A stretch of DNA of 64,000 nt. Origin: Sipunculus nudus. Taxonomy: Eukaryota > Annelida > Sipuncula > Golfingiida > Sipunculidae. This document shows positions 37,137 through 49,499 of the stretch, piece after piece. The stretch spans positions 11,003,676 through 11,067,675 of the forward strand of contig CM049311.1 in the NCBI GenBank assembly GCA_026874595.1, written 5' to 3'. A program made the translations under genes and the position numbers. How positions within the stretch are numbered: the first letter of the stretch is position 1; each line of letters opens with the position of its first letter. Below the pieces are notes generated by a model. That model did not search any database, was not told the DNA's origin, and saw nothing but the letters and a program-made list of their open reading frames with translations.

Positions 37137-38835
37137 ACAAAGGGTTTATTAAAAGGGTTTTTAGAGATAAAAGGGTCTATTGTACACTACTTAACCATTA
37201 TGTGGTCCTTAGGGTTTATTGCAGTTTTTGTTACCAAATAAACCCTTTCGGTTAGTGCATAATTTCACCTCCAGAGTAAGACCGTATATTACCGAAAATC
37301 TGTGACGTCACAAAGCAATCGCCATTTTGATCAAACAAGTTTCAAACCTCCAGTAGATTAGCATCCACCCATTTTGCTTGAATTCCATGATTTGCTCGTC
37401 CAGGTAAGAACAATTTGATGTTTTCTATAAATACATATAACTGTCTTGTGAATTTTAAACGTGTAGTGCTTGTATTTTGATTATACTAAAAATATTGGCT
37501 TGATGTATGGCTATGGAGGAGAGAGAAAAAGACGTGCATCGCAAGCGCGGACAAAGTTTAAATATAAAGTTTATACATGTGTGCACATATACCTGATATT
37601 AGGTCTCTGTTACTCATATTCTGTCAGTTATGGGGCTCCGAAGTACCCCGCAGAATAATGAAAAATTTCATACAAAAGCTCAAGTATCTGAACAACTAAT
37701 GTATTTATCACCATGATTCATTGCATGGATATTGATCATGGAGTGTTTCATCAGTTTCTGCAGACTGATGGCGCCACCTGCATTTTTAGATTTTTTTTCT
37801 ATTTTTTACCCCTTTGAAGATGGGATCATCTGTTAACAGGGCAAAAATCATAACCGCTAGGCCGAGAATCATCTATCTTGGCATGCAAAGAGGCCCATGA
37901 AGAGTCTCTTACGAAACTGTAAATAAGGTCTCTGTTACTCAAAACCTCTGAGCTATGGGGCTTCAAAGTACCCCCCAGAGTAATGGAAAAGTGATACAAT
38001 ACTCAAGTATCTGAACAACTAATGCATTATTTGCATTGATATTGATCAAGGAGTGTTTCATCAGTTTCAACAGACTGGTGGTGCCACCTGATTTAAAAAA
38101 AAAAAATTACGTATTTTTTTAGACCTTTGAAGATCGGTCATCTGTTAACAGGGCACAAATCATATTGACTTGAAGGAAACCTGAAGTTAGGTCTCTGTTA
38201 CCCCTACCATTTGATCCATGGCGCTCAAAAATACCCTCAAAACAATTAAAAGTTAAAAAAGCAGGACACAAATCATAACCATTGGACCTAGAATCTTCTA
38301 ATTTAACATCCAGGGAGGTCCATAATAAATCTCCTTTAAAACTTGAAATTATAGGTGTGTTTAACTCATATTTTTCATTTTATGCAGCATGTTTGAGCAC
38401 CAAAAAAAAAAAACAAATGCAAAATACACCCAAATTGCGAGATTCCTCATGAATGGGTGAATTGATTGTCTCAAAAACTGGTGTGCTTATGCGTCTTAAT
38501 GAACTAATGCTAATTTGCATTAATGATGGTACCACCTCCATTATCTTAATTAGTTCCCTATGCAAGGACATATCGTCAACATATCAGTCGGCTGAGCGTC
38601 ATGACCAATGGGTTACTTGTTCTGTTTGTTTTGTGTGCAGAACCAAATAAACCCTATATATTGGACCCTTTGCATAGGGTTGCCATTAAGAAAACCCCCT
38701 TCATAAGGGTATATCAATATGAACAAAAAGGGTTTATTGGAGGCAAAAGGTTTTTTTAAGTTTCTTTTTTAAACCTAAAGGGTTTATGTTTAGGGACACT
38801 TTAAATCCTTAATAAACCCTTTCCCTCTAACAGTG
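37137..38835. mobile_element. TIR transposon carrying CRE, splice donor and acceptor
   Basis: TIRs start CACTGTTA and share AAGGGTTTATTAA. Flanking TA at 37135-37136 and 38836-38837 suggests a TA target duplication. AGGGTTTAT words are abundant near both ends. Inside, in plus order, are TGACGTCA plus GCCATTTTG (37313-37329), a donor CAG/GTAAGA at 37403/37404, three diverged ~260-330-bp monomers, a strong acceptor with a T/G-rich tract ending CAG at 38640, and AATAAA at 38646-38651. No transposase is present. The order suggests a spliced non-coding transcript or captured gene fragment. The superfamily is not determined. Confidence 0.75.
37600..38340 (-). repeat. Diverged tandem monomers inside the TIR element
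   Basis: The phrase AGGTCTCTGTTAC recurs near 37600, 37927 and 38190, each followed by a CTATGGGGCT- or ATGGCGCTC-type phrase. The first two carry CAGACTG(A/G)TGG(C/T)GCCACCTG. The same monomer occurs in the opposite orientation at 54790-55150. Confidence 0.7.
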
Positions 38836-40871
38836 TATATCATAAAACAAGCCTAGGTCACGAAAGAGGTTTACTCCTGCGTACCTCAATTATTTCACTT
38901 TTATTTTTTTTTAATACAATACAATTACAATAAATAAATGATTTTATGACAAATAATTGTGCGTTTATTGGAGTAGAATTTTTTTTATATGTTGAGTTTC
39001 ACTTTTCGGTAGACGGTACCTCATCTGTATGACGCTTGGCGGGCTGCTTGCGTGGCTTTGAATTATTGGCATATTCTGTTTTAGTGTATCTCAGACACAA
39101 CACTGGGTCTGGTCAAACAAACAGCTGGTTGGCCGCTATATTATATTACAGAGCAGGACAAGATTCAGAGGGATTTACAGGCGAGTGAAATAGAATAATA
39201 TACATGATGAATTCAAAACGGTGTCAGACTGTGTGTGAAGCATCATTTGCGTCAATGTAATTCTACACGCGAGAGAAATGTATAAAGTCCATCAACATTT
39301 CCAACATATATGTTTACATTAGCCAGATTGTGCCCCCCCCCCCCCCCCCGTCTAAAACCCTCTGTATCCGCCTCTGGAGATAGACCAATTTGTCATAGCA
39401 GGCGTGGGTGTAGCTTTTTTGACAGAAGAAGTTAAAGAAGACGTTTTATGGCATGTACCATTGGCAACAAATGTTCGTACCCGACCCCCCCCCCCAAAAA
39501 AAACACTTTCGGAACCCAGAAGACCGCAGACGTGAGAATATTGTGGAAGGTGTTAAAGAATGTATACAGAAAATGGTAAGGAACAAACATATATAATGCG
39601 AAAAAAAATTACTGCAATATATAAATTGCATAAATTACACACAGATTTTAATAGATAAATATAATACTGAGACATCCTTTAACTTCGTTCTATGCTATTT
39701 TTTCTAGGATATGATATGAATTTTTTTTTAATTGCATTTACGATATAATCACATCTTTAACCTTGTCATAGCAACTGATATTCTGGGATACCGGGTCCCA
39801 GCTTGTCAGTTTGTATACCGACTAGCTTAAAACCGTAAATCCAAACATTACCTTGTTCAGTTGAACATCTTGGAGTTTCATGCATACAATAATATTAAAA
39901 TATAGCAATAAAATACATGGAAGCCCTAAAATATTGTGAAAAGATATGTCACTTTGAGTCTTTCTTTAAAGGCCATCCTGTATATGTTTGGGTGGAGGAG
40001 GGGCGTTATTTACTTTTGCAATCTTGTCTTTTTCAAACTTTTTTTAAGAATTACAGAAAATATATTAATTTCTTTTATTTTAATCATGTTTGAAATTTAA
40101 TTAATATAATACTGTACTTAATCCAACCTTAGTTCAACACAACATATTTGTAACATATCAAGAGATGTTCAGATAAAAGAGGCCCCACTATATGTATATA
40201 GTGATATACATAGTGATATATATGATATATATATAGTGATATATATGATATACAACCGGTCTCCTTAGAAGTGAAATGACTTCCATCACTGTCACCTGCA
40301 ATAGAAACTCCTCTGTTCATATTATTATAAACGAATGCGATACGACCGGGGCAGATTAGGTCACAGATAGACGAATTTCAAGAACGGATAAACAAAATAT
40401 GTACGCAGGGGATGTCATGTGTACCATATCCTCTGTCGTTATTGGACCTCCCTTGTAAGGTTTCTCCTCGTTTCCGACCCAGGTCACGTGACCCCAGATC
40501 TAATCATCTTCTATTCTAAGTTATGACTAATCACAGAAGGAGAAAAATGATAAGGTCCTGGTAATAGGAATCTATCTGTCAATCATATGGTTTCTCCACT
40601 CAGAAAATAAGAGATGCTCTGATTATCCCCTTTCTGCTTTTTATGGTTCATTAGTGTGAATCTCAAATATTGTAATTAGTTTTCCTGATCTGGGAATACA
40701 TGAACTTCATACTGTCGTATCTTGCATATAAGTATACATGTAAATTCAATATGGGAGAAAATACATTCTTGGAATTCTTTCCAGAACCTTGATTGAATCC
40801 AGCACAGTCGCTTGAATCCCTGTTTGTGGTTGTCATTTGTCGTGAAATGGGAATGTGCACTAAATGGGTAT
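38836..40871. other. No supported gene
   Basis: Contains the C17 run (39333-39349) and a short GATATATAT-type repeat at about 40196-40254. Nothing else is recognised. Confidence 0.45.
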
Positions 40872-41696
40872 TGTTAAAGGGGCTCTTTTATTGTGTGACA
40901 TGGGCGTAACTCGTGTTGTAGTTGCACTCTCTGTTTAATCCGTACTGGTTGAACTCCCGTTGTCATGCTAGCTTGGGGCTTTCTCGCCTGGCCGAGCCGG
41001 GTCGGGCTCATGTGTGGACCCTGGTATGTAGAGACACAGCGATGTTTTCCTAGATGATTCCTGTAACGCGTGTTTACTGTGTATTATGTTAGATCCTTTA
41101 GACTGTTTGATAAGTGGAAAATTCTCGGCTTGGGGCAAGAAGTTATAAATAGGGGGCTGTGTTTTAAAGCAGAGAGAGGTAAGAGAAGATTTCAGCGGAC
41201 ACAGACGTGTGTATGTGGGACCTGTCCGACTGTCCAGTAATTTCAGGGATTCTGATATCACTAACTCTTTACAATTAAATGCTGCCTGCCTCAAGTTTAC
41301 ATTCTGGATTGTTACAAGAGCTTAACATTGGACTGTTATTCTCCAAGATATTTCGTTGGAACTGTTCGCCGGCTTATACATTTTAAACGACTTAATCGTT
41401 GTGACAGTGGTGGTATCCAGGTACTGTGCACTTTGTTTATTTTATTGTGTGATTGTATTGATTTGTTGTTATACCGCTGATATACTGTGTAATTATATTG
41501 ATTTAGTGTATTGTAATGTTAGGGTTGTTTTAAGAATAACCTATATTTATTTGTTAACAAAAAACCACTTACTTCTTTATTCATTCCCCTAGACATTTCA
41601 CGCTACCTAGTGTTACAGAATTTGATTTTTTTATCTCCTTACCAAAATTTGTGTTCATTACACATACGTGATCTGTTGATATTAGGTTCCGTAACA
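40872..41696 (+). mobile_element. Solo LTR of a Ty3/Gypsy-like retrotransposon, copy 1
   Basis: Begins TGTTAAAG and ends CCGTAACA. It is flanked by a perfect 4-bp direct repeat GTAT (40868-40871, 41697-41700). A TATA box TATAAATAG lies at 41144-41152, followed by GGGGGCTGTG. The U5-side segment ends in GATATTAGGTTCCGTAACA. The polyadenylation hexamer is degraded to AATAAC compared with copy 2. No primer-binding site or gag-pol follows, so it is a solo LTR left by recombination. Relative to copy 2 it has about 137 bp extra, around 41355-41500. Confidence 0.9.
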
Positions 41697-43922
41697 GTAT
41701 ATTGTCGTTTCTTACATAGTGAGTATACAAAGAAGCTAGCACATATGTTAGATGTAGGTAGGAATAAAAAAACAGTACAACATTTAGGCATGACATCGCT
41801 TCATTTTATGGGGGTTTTTTTTGCCCCGACGATTCATATTAAAATCATAAAACCTTCGAAGGGCACAATGTCGCTTGCAATACTTGTCACTAACGTCTAG
41901 TAAAGAGGTGCCAAAAACACGCTATGCTCTATCGCTTTCTCCACATATCCTCGTGAAATAAGGATTCAAGCGAACTAGTTGTTCATTATATGTAAAATTA
42001 ATAAAGATAATAAATAGCGATACCTGAACGAGATCCTAAAATCAATTATTTCGTGAATTAGGGAGCGTGAATTACGTTTTGAAAGTAAACATTTTTTATG
42101 CAATCTGTACAAATTTACAAATTTGCTGTACAAGAATGCAACTAATATCCATGCTGCTGAGAAAAGATGAGGGGAACAACCCACATGAGTATTGTCAGAG
42201 TACCCTCCTCCCAAAACAAAGGACACCTGGTCAAAATCACAGAACCCTTCTCCCGCGTCTTAAAACAAACAGGGCAAAATTCCTCCCCTGGATATTATTT
42301 GCTCCCAGCACATATTTCGAAGCATATATTTTTATCATATGAAAATGATTTTTGTTCAGTTTACAGCACTTTATTGATCATTATTTGAATTTTCTCTAGA
42401 AATTAATATTTATGACAATTCAGTGAGGCAACTGACACGTGAAAGCATTGTCTCATTTTATCATTATGATTTTTGATTATTAATGAAAATGTGATGGGAT
42501 TGTAAAATGATTGATGAAATTATCTCGAAATTTAAAACTGTTGGTTTTAATACCTCAAAAGTGAGGGTAACAAAGGGTACATTGCGCCCCCATCCATAAA
42601 AAGGGGAGGGGGACAAGCCCAATCCCTCAAGCGGCAGCCACTCACCCAAATGTCGACTTTGAATTTACTAAAGATGCAGACCACTATCAGTTTATTTAAA
42701 AAGGCCTGGATGTCATGTTATCCTGGCTGTGCGACCCCCCCCCCCCCCCCAAACAGGGGTCATGGAAAAGTGTCAACAATTAAAAAAATATAACACATTG
42801 ACTGGCCTTAGGTAACGAAATGGATAGCAGAGCCGCGGTTCAACTGGTATATCTCCAGACGGGAATTACCTCAAATTGGTAAGAGTAAAAAAAAAAAAAA
42901 AAAGGGAAAAGAAAAAACGGGAAAAAATTCTCTCATATACACATTTGATAAAGTGATTTTTATAAAAACAAGATTAATCATACAACATAAAACATAAATA
43001 AAAGACTAGGGTGCGGAAAAACAAAAACCGAAAGATCAATCTGAATGAAACCCGATCCCCTGCGTTTCTTCCTACAGTTTTCTTTATCATGAAGGTATAA
43101 ATACTTGTAATTGAATTATCTAATTACATTTTACTAAGACAGCAACGTGTTGAAAAGGACACCTGAAAAATTCATAAACTACAGTTAAGGTTTTTGTTTC
43201 CTGCGAGAACGCCTACACTGAAAAGCAAACGCAACAGCCGTGAACATGGCATTTCTGGACGGGCAAAACTATCCCGATATGCCAGATTATAAAGGACATG
43301 TTGAGGCTTGCATGGCCTAATGGTTGATCATTTAGTGGTTAAACATTCATGAGCCGTTCCTAGATGCCCTTCAAGGGATACTGCTTTTGCTACCTGGGCT
43401 TCCCCTGGGAGTATCTCACCATCTGTTCGTCAGTGTTTTCCATATGGTCTTATATTATTGAACAGATGGGCTTTTGTTTACCTGATATTCACGCCTTTGT
43501 TAAAACCGTGTCCTTTTTTAAAGAGCGCGCGACTGTAAAATATCAACGGGAAATGTTTTGTTACCGACCTTTACGCAGATTACGTTTTGATTAATAGTAA
43601 TCCCAATTGACAATAACGCATTGTATATAACAAGAACCTGAAATGGATTTACCGTACGATAAAACATATTTGTAGAAAATTGACCACTTTCTCTCACTTT
43701 CTATCGCATCTTCTTTCTGACTCTCTATCTAACACACACAAACACACACATTCATGTATATTCAGTTATGTTTTAGCTAAGCTGAAGTCGGAGGGACTTG
43801 TAGGAAAGTTTTAAAATTTCCGATTTAGGCTTCAGTAGAGCTTTCTTTCTTACTTTAAAACTGATCTACACTCCGTGGGGCATTGTAGTCCAGTTCTTAG
43901 GTAAAAGATGGGATCGACACAG

Positions 43923-43923
<1 letters not shown>

Positions 43924-43986
<63 letters not shown>

Positions 43987-44030
43987 GGCTTATTGAAAGA
44001 GAGAGAGAGAGAGAAGGGGGGGGGGGCAGA
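43924..44030. repeat. (TA)n then (GA)n/G-run
   Basis: About 30 TA units, then a short GA run and G9. The ORFs over it on both strands are artefacts. Confidence 0.95.
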
Positions 44031-45005
44031 GAAAAACAAACAATAATAAAAGGAGGAACGTTCAGAAAATCAGTTAACATTGCAGCTCCAGTTATTTTTC
44101 CATCCCATAATGCTCCGGTCCCAATGCGACTCATCAACAAACAGAAGTAGCCATCAGAAAATAATGCTGTAGACTTGCGCGCCTCTGTGACCAATGGAAA
44201 TCAGCTCCGCTCCCGTCAGTTTAGCGTTTAAATGATATGTTTGTCAGACAGTCTATGCAAACATAGACGTCACCAAGAGATTCAGCAATAAAGCCATAAC
44301 GCGGCCTGTGTTGCAAATGGCAGTCACCTCTACCTTAAGACATAAATGGCAAAGAAGTCATCACGGGCATGATTTTAAATTACTGATAACTTAGTCTTCG
44401 GTGGATCGCTTTCAGCAAAACCGGAAATAGAATATATATGTAGACGAAAACGGATATTAGATATACGTTATCAATACATCTTATTTTCAAACGGAGGAGT
44501 AAATAGCGCATGGGTAGAAAGCTTCATTTTTTACATCCGACGGTTCCAGTCTATATTTCATTCCTTTGTGCCCCAAGTTCAACTCTGGCATGTAAGTCAT
44601 TATGACATGGAAATCTTGTTTATAATTCATTGGGTGCGCTAAATTGAAACAGTTTGGACACAAATGGTAATTTGGCGCGGGTTCCCTTCTGTTCCGCTCT
44701 CGTTGCTCATATTACACCAATGAATCAGACCAATGAGAGCTTGTGTCCCGGTGTAATCAAATAAACAACAATGGGTGTCGCATGTTAAAAATTTTGACTG
44801 GGTGAACAATACAATATCAGTGGCCTGATTAAAATTCTGTGCTCTGTGCGCACCCTGGTGTTCCTGCCCAGAGAAACTTGACACAGATAGCAGCGGTCAC
44901 ACGAAAGGATGTCTGTGACGACTGCGGTGTGTTACCGCTGTGTGAGGAGCGTTTCAGAACATCATTTTTTATCATACTTGTAATTAGGTCTCGATTAAGA
45001 TTTGC

Positions 45006-45052
45006 TTATCAATCGGCTAAGCGGTACGACCCTCCGAATGGGTCACTTGTTT
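45006..45052 (+). repeat. Short conserved word shared with the TIR element
   Basis: TATCAATCGGCTAAGCGGTA and GAATGGGTCACTTGTT correspond to 38582-38622 in the TIR transposon, where the word precedes the acceptor. Here it may be a remnant of a related element. Confidence 0.5.
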
Positions 45053-45768
45053 CATCTGGAACTAATTTAAATTAATAAACATGTTTAAAATAAAACTGTT
45101 TATTATTCCAGCGTGCAATATAGTTAATACTTATTATCTATTGTTGATAAATCAATCCTAGACTCTGTAATCATGAACAAGCAATTTAAAATCATGTAGA
45201 TATCCTCATTGCCATGGCAACAGCAGATTTATCATAGAATGGTCATACCGATAGTCGAAATATGAACATTTACGTAATAAACGGGTCACGGGGTCGAACG
45301 TCAATGGGATACAGAATAGATTGGAGTAAATTATAAATCATCGAAGTTGAGGCCAGAGTATAACAATTACTGTGGTATCGGTCATCACAGGAGGATAATG
45401 CATCACCGTTTGATATATTTGTGCATTTACGCTCACATAATCCAATAATATTACATGTTATTAGTGATTATAGTGATAAATAATTCATATTGTTTTGTTT
45501 ATGAGCCTTTATACTTCGCCAATAACTTTGTCGTAATTTTACCCTACCAGTGCAATTGTTATGATGGCATTTTTTGAAGAATTTACCTTCTGTTTCCGTG
45601 TATCATCCGTCCATTGTATTGGTGTACCAACAATTATATATTTATTATTTCTATATATTTATACAGGTTTAATTGATCAGAAGTAATTCTGTTCTTCCAC
45701 TAAGCCCTGTGAATGTTGTACATATAAAATACATTAAAATTAACATACATAAGATCACATACATACAT

Positions 45769-46456
45769 TGTTACAGGTGCCCTTTTATTGTGTGACCCGG
45801 GCGTAGCTCGTGTTGTAGCGCCTGTGTCTGGCTGCGTGTTGCGCTCTCAGTTTAATCCGTACTGATTGAACTCTCGTTGTCATGCTAGCTTGTGGCTTTC
45901 TCGCCTGGCCGAGCCGGGGTGAGCTCACGTGTGAACCCTAATATGTTGAGACACGGCATTCGTTGTTCTGGTATGTTCTTTGAACGTGCGTACTGTGTTA
46001 GATTCTTTAGAATGTTCGAGAAATGGAAAATTCTCGGCTGGAGGTGAGAAGTTATAAATAGGGGGCTGTGTTTTAGAGCCGGGAGAGAGGTTAGAGAATA
46101 TTTCAGCGGACACAGACGTCAGTTTGTGGGACCTATCCGATTATCCAGAAATTTCAGGGATTCTACTATTACTTACACTTTACAATTTAGTGCTGCCTGT
46201 CTCAAGTTTACTTTCTGGATTGTTACAAGAACTTTACATTGGACTGTTATTCTCCGAGAGAATTGTATTGTATTGTAATGTTAGGGTTGTTTTAAGAATA
46301 AATTATAGTTATTTGTAAACAAAAAACCACTGACTTCTTTATTCATTCCCCTAGACACTTCACGCTGCCAGTGTTACAGAATCTGATTTTTTTATCTCCT
46401 TGACAAAATTTATGTTCATCACGCATACGTGATCTGTTGATATTAGGTCCGTAACA
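45769..46456 (+). mobile_element. Solo LTR of a Ty3/Gypsy-like retrotransposon, copy 2
   Basis: Begins TGTTACAGG and ends GTCCGTAACA, flanked by a perfect 4-bp repeat ACAT (45765-45768, 46457-46460). TATAAATAG lies at 46053-46061 and AATAAA near 46299. Clearly the same family as 40872-41696, in the same orientation, but with its own target duplication, so it is an independent insertion. It lacks about 137 bp present in copy 1. Confidence 0.92.
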
Positions 46457-48392
46457 ACATGTATACACATTACACCTGACAAACGTATGATGATAATGAA
46501 ATCATGCATATTATGAACAATGCATATTTTCCACCTCGGATGTGATACAATTTTCTCATTTGCTTAGTAAGCAAAAATTAATTTGAACATGTTTTGGCAT
46601 AGCCAATTTGATAGACCTTTCGTTTAAAAGCAAATGTTTACAGCTTTACAGGCTGACGTTGCTAAAATGTCAATTTAAGGATCTCATTGGACTGATATAT
46701 TATCTAAATTTATATTATTGTAAAGTATTGGATTTTATCACTGTCAGCCATTAACATTTAGGCCACGCAATAAATGATGCACAGATTCTGGTACCAAACA
46801 TATACAGCGAGCATTATTGAGCATGATATGAAGTAAAGTATATGAAAATGGCCAGATATCTCAAAGAAGGCCAGATGGATTGTTCTAAAAAGCCATGTTG
46901 CATGACGATCTTGGATTTTCCTGTACGGAAGGATGATGGCGCCACCTGTATTTTTCCTTTTGACGTATTTTTCCCTCAAATTTTTACACTGTCAGATTAG
47001 AGCAAGGTGTCAGTTTCTCAATTCAGGTTTCATGAATTCTCCTGAAACCTGATTTATTATGTTACATATTGCCATGACATATTAGTTTCAAGCCCATCAT
47101 GTCATTGTTATCATTGTCAGTCTTCATCAAACATGCTGAACTTTAGGATTATTAAGACCAGTAATCCTTTTGGAGCACTGCATATTGTTTATTTATCAAA
47201 TTTGACACACAAATTGTGTTCTCAGAAGAATTTTAAAAAATGTTAACCTTGCATGATCTACATGGTCAAATCAGCCAGTATATGTACATCTGCAGAATTC
47301 TATTCCGGTTTCGGACTAGGTGACAGGGTAGTATCACACGCTTCCTCTCATTTTATGATATTAACCAGGCCCGGTGACTACCGTTAAATATTTAAAAGTT
47401 TGCAAAATTGCAGGTAGCAAACAAAAAGGTGCACCCACGAATAACGACACAAAGTGTAACGAGTTCAATCCATGTTTGATTATACCTTTCCCTCATGTGT
47501 TTTCTAACGGACCTTGGAAAGTAAATCACTTGGCAAAAGCAGAGGTATTGATGCTCATTCAATAAACAGAAAGTCTAATCTGATAAAATCAGGCACGGCT
47601 ATTTTGGATTTGCCTTATCATGATACACAAAGAATGGCAAATGCCTGTAAAATATATTAAAATGGACATGATATGTTTTCTTTTTTATTGTTGTGAAATT
47701 AATATTTGACTTGGCCAGCGAAATGTGACTTAATTCTCGCATGTTTAACCTATTGATATCACAACTTCTGTTCAAGGAATGCTTTGATTTCCTCTCTCAT
47801 TACAGCCAGAGAATGTGATTCATACGGTGACGGGTGTTTTCCTATGAACTAATTTGGTAAGATAAATACAATACTCATCCCTAGTGGGAGCGGAAAATAA
47901 TGTAGCGCTGATGCAATAGTGCCTCAGTACTGAGTAAACGCCTCTATCATATGAGAATAATTAACCTTCATGTGTCGAAATTTGTCTGCTAGCTGTGCAA
48001 CATCAAAAGGTTTTCCCGAGATGAAAATGTACTATCAATAATGAACTTCCTTCGTATGTCATATTTTGTGTGTAAATAAGATCGTTTTTTGGTGTTATAA
48101 TCAACAGGTTTATGGTGTGTTAGTACCAGTAACAAGAGTTTTTAAAATGGCTGTGGCCCTTTAATGGTAAATGAGTGTACCTCTGGGTGATTCATTGAGA
48201 AAAAAAAATCGAGAAATCATTGGTTATTTTCAGGGTCCGGTTAGATTTTAACCATTCACTTAATTGTAATATGTAACAGCTGATTTGTAAATCGCCGGCG
48301 TTTAAATAATATTTAAATTATATGTTTATGCTTCATTTTTTTCTGGGAGAGTGTCTCCATAGACCAATCCACCAAACAACAAATTCTTAGTT

Positions 48393-48423
48393 CTCTCTGT
48401 CTGCCTGCCTGCCTGTCTGCCTG

Positions 48424-48468
<45 letters not shown>
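48393..48468. repeat. (CTGC)n-(CT)n microsatellite
   Basis: CTGC-type units run into about 20 CT units. Confidence 0.95.
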
Positions 48469-48469
<1 letters not shown>

Positions 48470-48770
48470 GTGCATGCTTTCTTTGTCTTAAAAATTGATG
48501 AATCCTTCAGTAATATCTAGTTGCACAGAATTTATTTATTCTGCTAACACAGTGTCGTTTTTAAATAATTTAGTAATTGAGCACTTTGTATAATCATCAG
48601 TAATCAGTTCTCTGGAAACAGCGTTTAGTAAAATATGAATGTTCGTATCCAATTATGTTGCAAACATGATCACACTAAGCAGGTAACACATAAAAGTCAT
48701 GAATGATTATAACAGCATTCACCCAGCGAAATAAAACACTGAAGAACCATTGAGCATTGTTGGCACTTGT

Positions 48771-48776
48771 TTTATT
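48771..48776 (-). terminator. Polyadenylation signal AATAAA for the knottin-like gene
   Basis: Minus-strand AATAAA about 150 nt downstream of the stop codon at 48923-48925. No other hexamer is closer. Confidence 0.4.
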
Positions 48777-48922
48777 GATCACGTGACATGGCCACGTTAT
48801 TGTGACGTAATACCTTGGTACCTAGTAACTGCGGTCGGTGGACCGGATTGGCACATACATCATGGCACTGCTGGCTTGCAGAAAAGGACACAGCCCTGCC
48901 CCACCTGTAGCTATTCGCTTTG

Positions 48923-49100
48923 CTACCTGCCCCACATTTTCCGTATACATCTACAGTTTGTACCCCAGAAGTTACACTTGCACGTGTATCCGTTGCAACA
49001 TTTCAGATCGTCATTCATGGCCCACATGTCGCTGCAAATATCGTTGAATTTTCCACAGTCGTCGAACCATCTCATGGTAACCCGAGGCAGATGGTACAAT
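48923..49100 (-). CDS. Knottin-like secreted peptide, last exon (paralogue A)
   Basis: On the minus strand the exon begins at 49100 after a strong acceptor TTTTCTCTTGTCAG. It carries one leftover base (phase-2 intron), then 58 codons and TAG at 48925-48923. Eight cysteines are spaced C-x6-C-x11-CC-x4-C-x-C-x6-C-x-C, an inhibitor-cystine-knot arrangement like that of mu-agatoxin-type peptides and many molluscan and arthropod secreted knottins. The end is Lys-Met-Trp-Gly-Arg, a Gly-basic signal for C-terminal amidation. The other paralogue at 63740-63890 shares CCxGYTCKCxFWxxNCRC and the intron phase. The signal peptide must be on an upstream exon at higher coordinates, which I could not find. 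Function (defence, venom-like, neuropeptide or structural) is unknown. The 139-codon plus-strand ORF at 48750-49169 is a shadow. Confidence 0.8.
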
Positions 49101-49499
49101 CTGACAAGAGAAAATATATGTCTTTATTTTGTTAAGTGCATATATATTATATTTAATAATATAGATTAACCTTTTCAATTTTTACATTATTTCCTAGGTT
49201 CATTTGATGACCTCTACAGTCCGTCCAAAAAAACCCTGTCCGCATGTTTTTTCATGATAATTATTTTTAGAATATTCTTTAAAAATGCCCTTTGGCCTGA
49301 AGTAGATGAACAGATATTCCGCCGATTTTTTCGTAAAGTAGTTATATATCATGAAAAACGTATTAACTTTGCGACTCTTTTGCGTTATTTATGCTGAAAT
49401 ACCGTGGATGGCATCTTCCCGGCACTGCTTGACAGTACATTTCGTCTTTGTAACACTTCCCTTGTCTATGGCTGCCTTTGGAGTTTTTTTCGAAAACAA

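Larger units (their letters stand above)
41701..45764. other. No supported gene between the two LTRs
   Basis: Contains the C16 run (42735-42750), an A-rich run near 42886-42903, a (TA)n array (43924-43984) followed by a GA/G tract, and a conserved word shared with the TIR element (45006-45052). There is no gag, protease, RT or integrase reading, so this is not the inside of one provirus. Confidence 0.6.
46461..48922. other. No supported gene; possible micro-exon and CT repeat
   Basis: Holds a GATGGCGCCACC word (46935-46946) in sequence resembling the TIR-element monomers, a 51-bp exon-like segment (47806-47856) discussed in the findings, and a (CTGC)n/(CT)n microsatellite at 48393-48468. Confidence 0.4.

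Noticed and set aside
43247-43321. Short plus-strand ORF starting MAFLDGQNYPDMPDY
   Set aside because: Only about 24 codons, ends in TAA without a donor, and I recognise no family.
43850-44194. 114-codon ORF with poly Tyr/Ile
   Set aside because: Spans a (TA)n/(GA)n microsatellite; low complexity.
40872-46456. One LTR retrotransposon with 5' and 3' LTRs
   Set aside because: Each LTR has its own perfect target duplication and the 4-kb interval has no gag-pol, primer-binding site or polypurine tract.
48750-49169. 139-codon plus-strand ORF and two shorter overlapping ones
   Set aside because: Antisense of the knottin-like exon, whose paralogue conserves the minus-strand frame.
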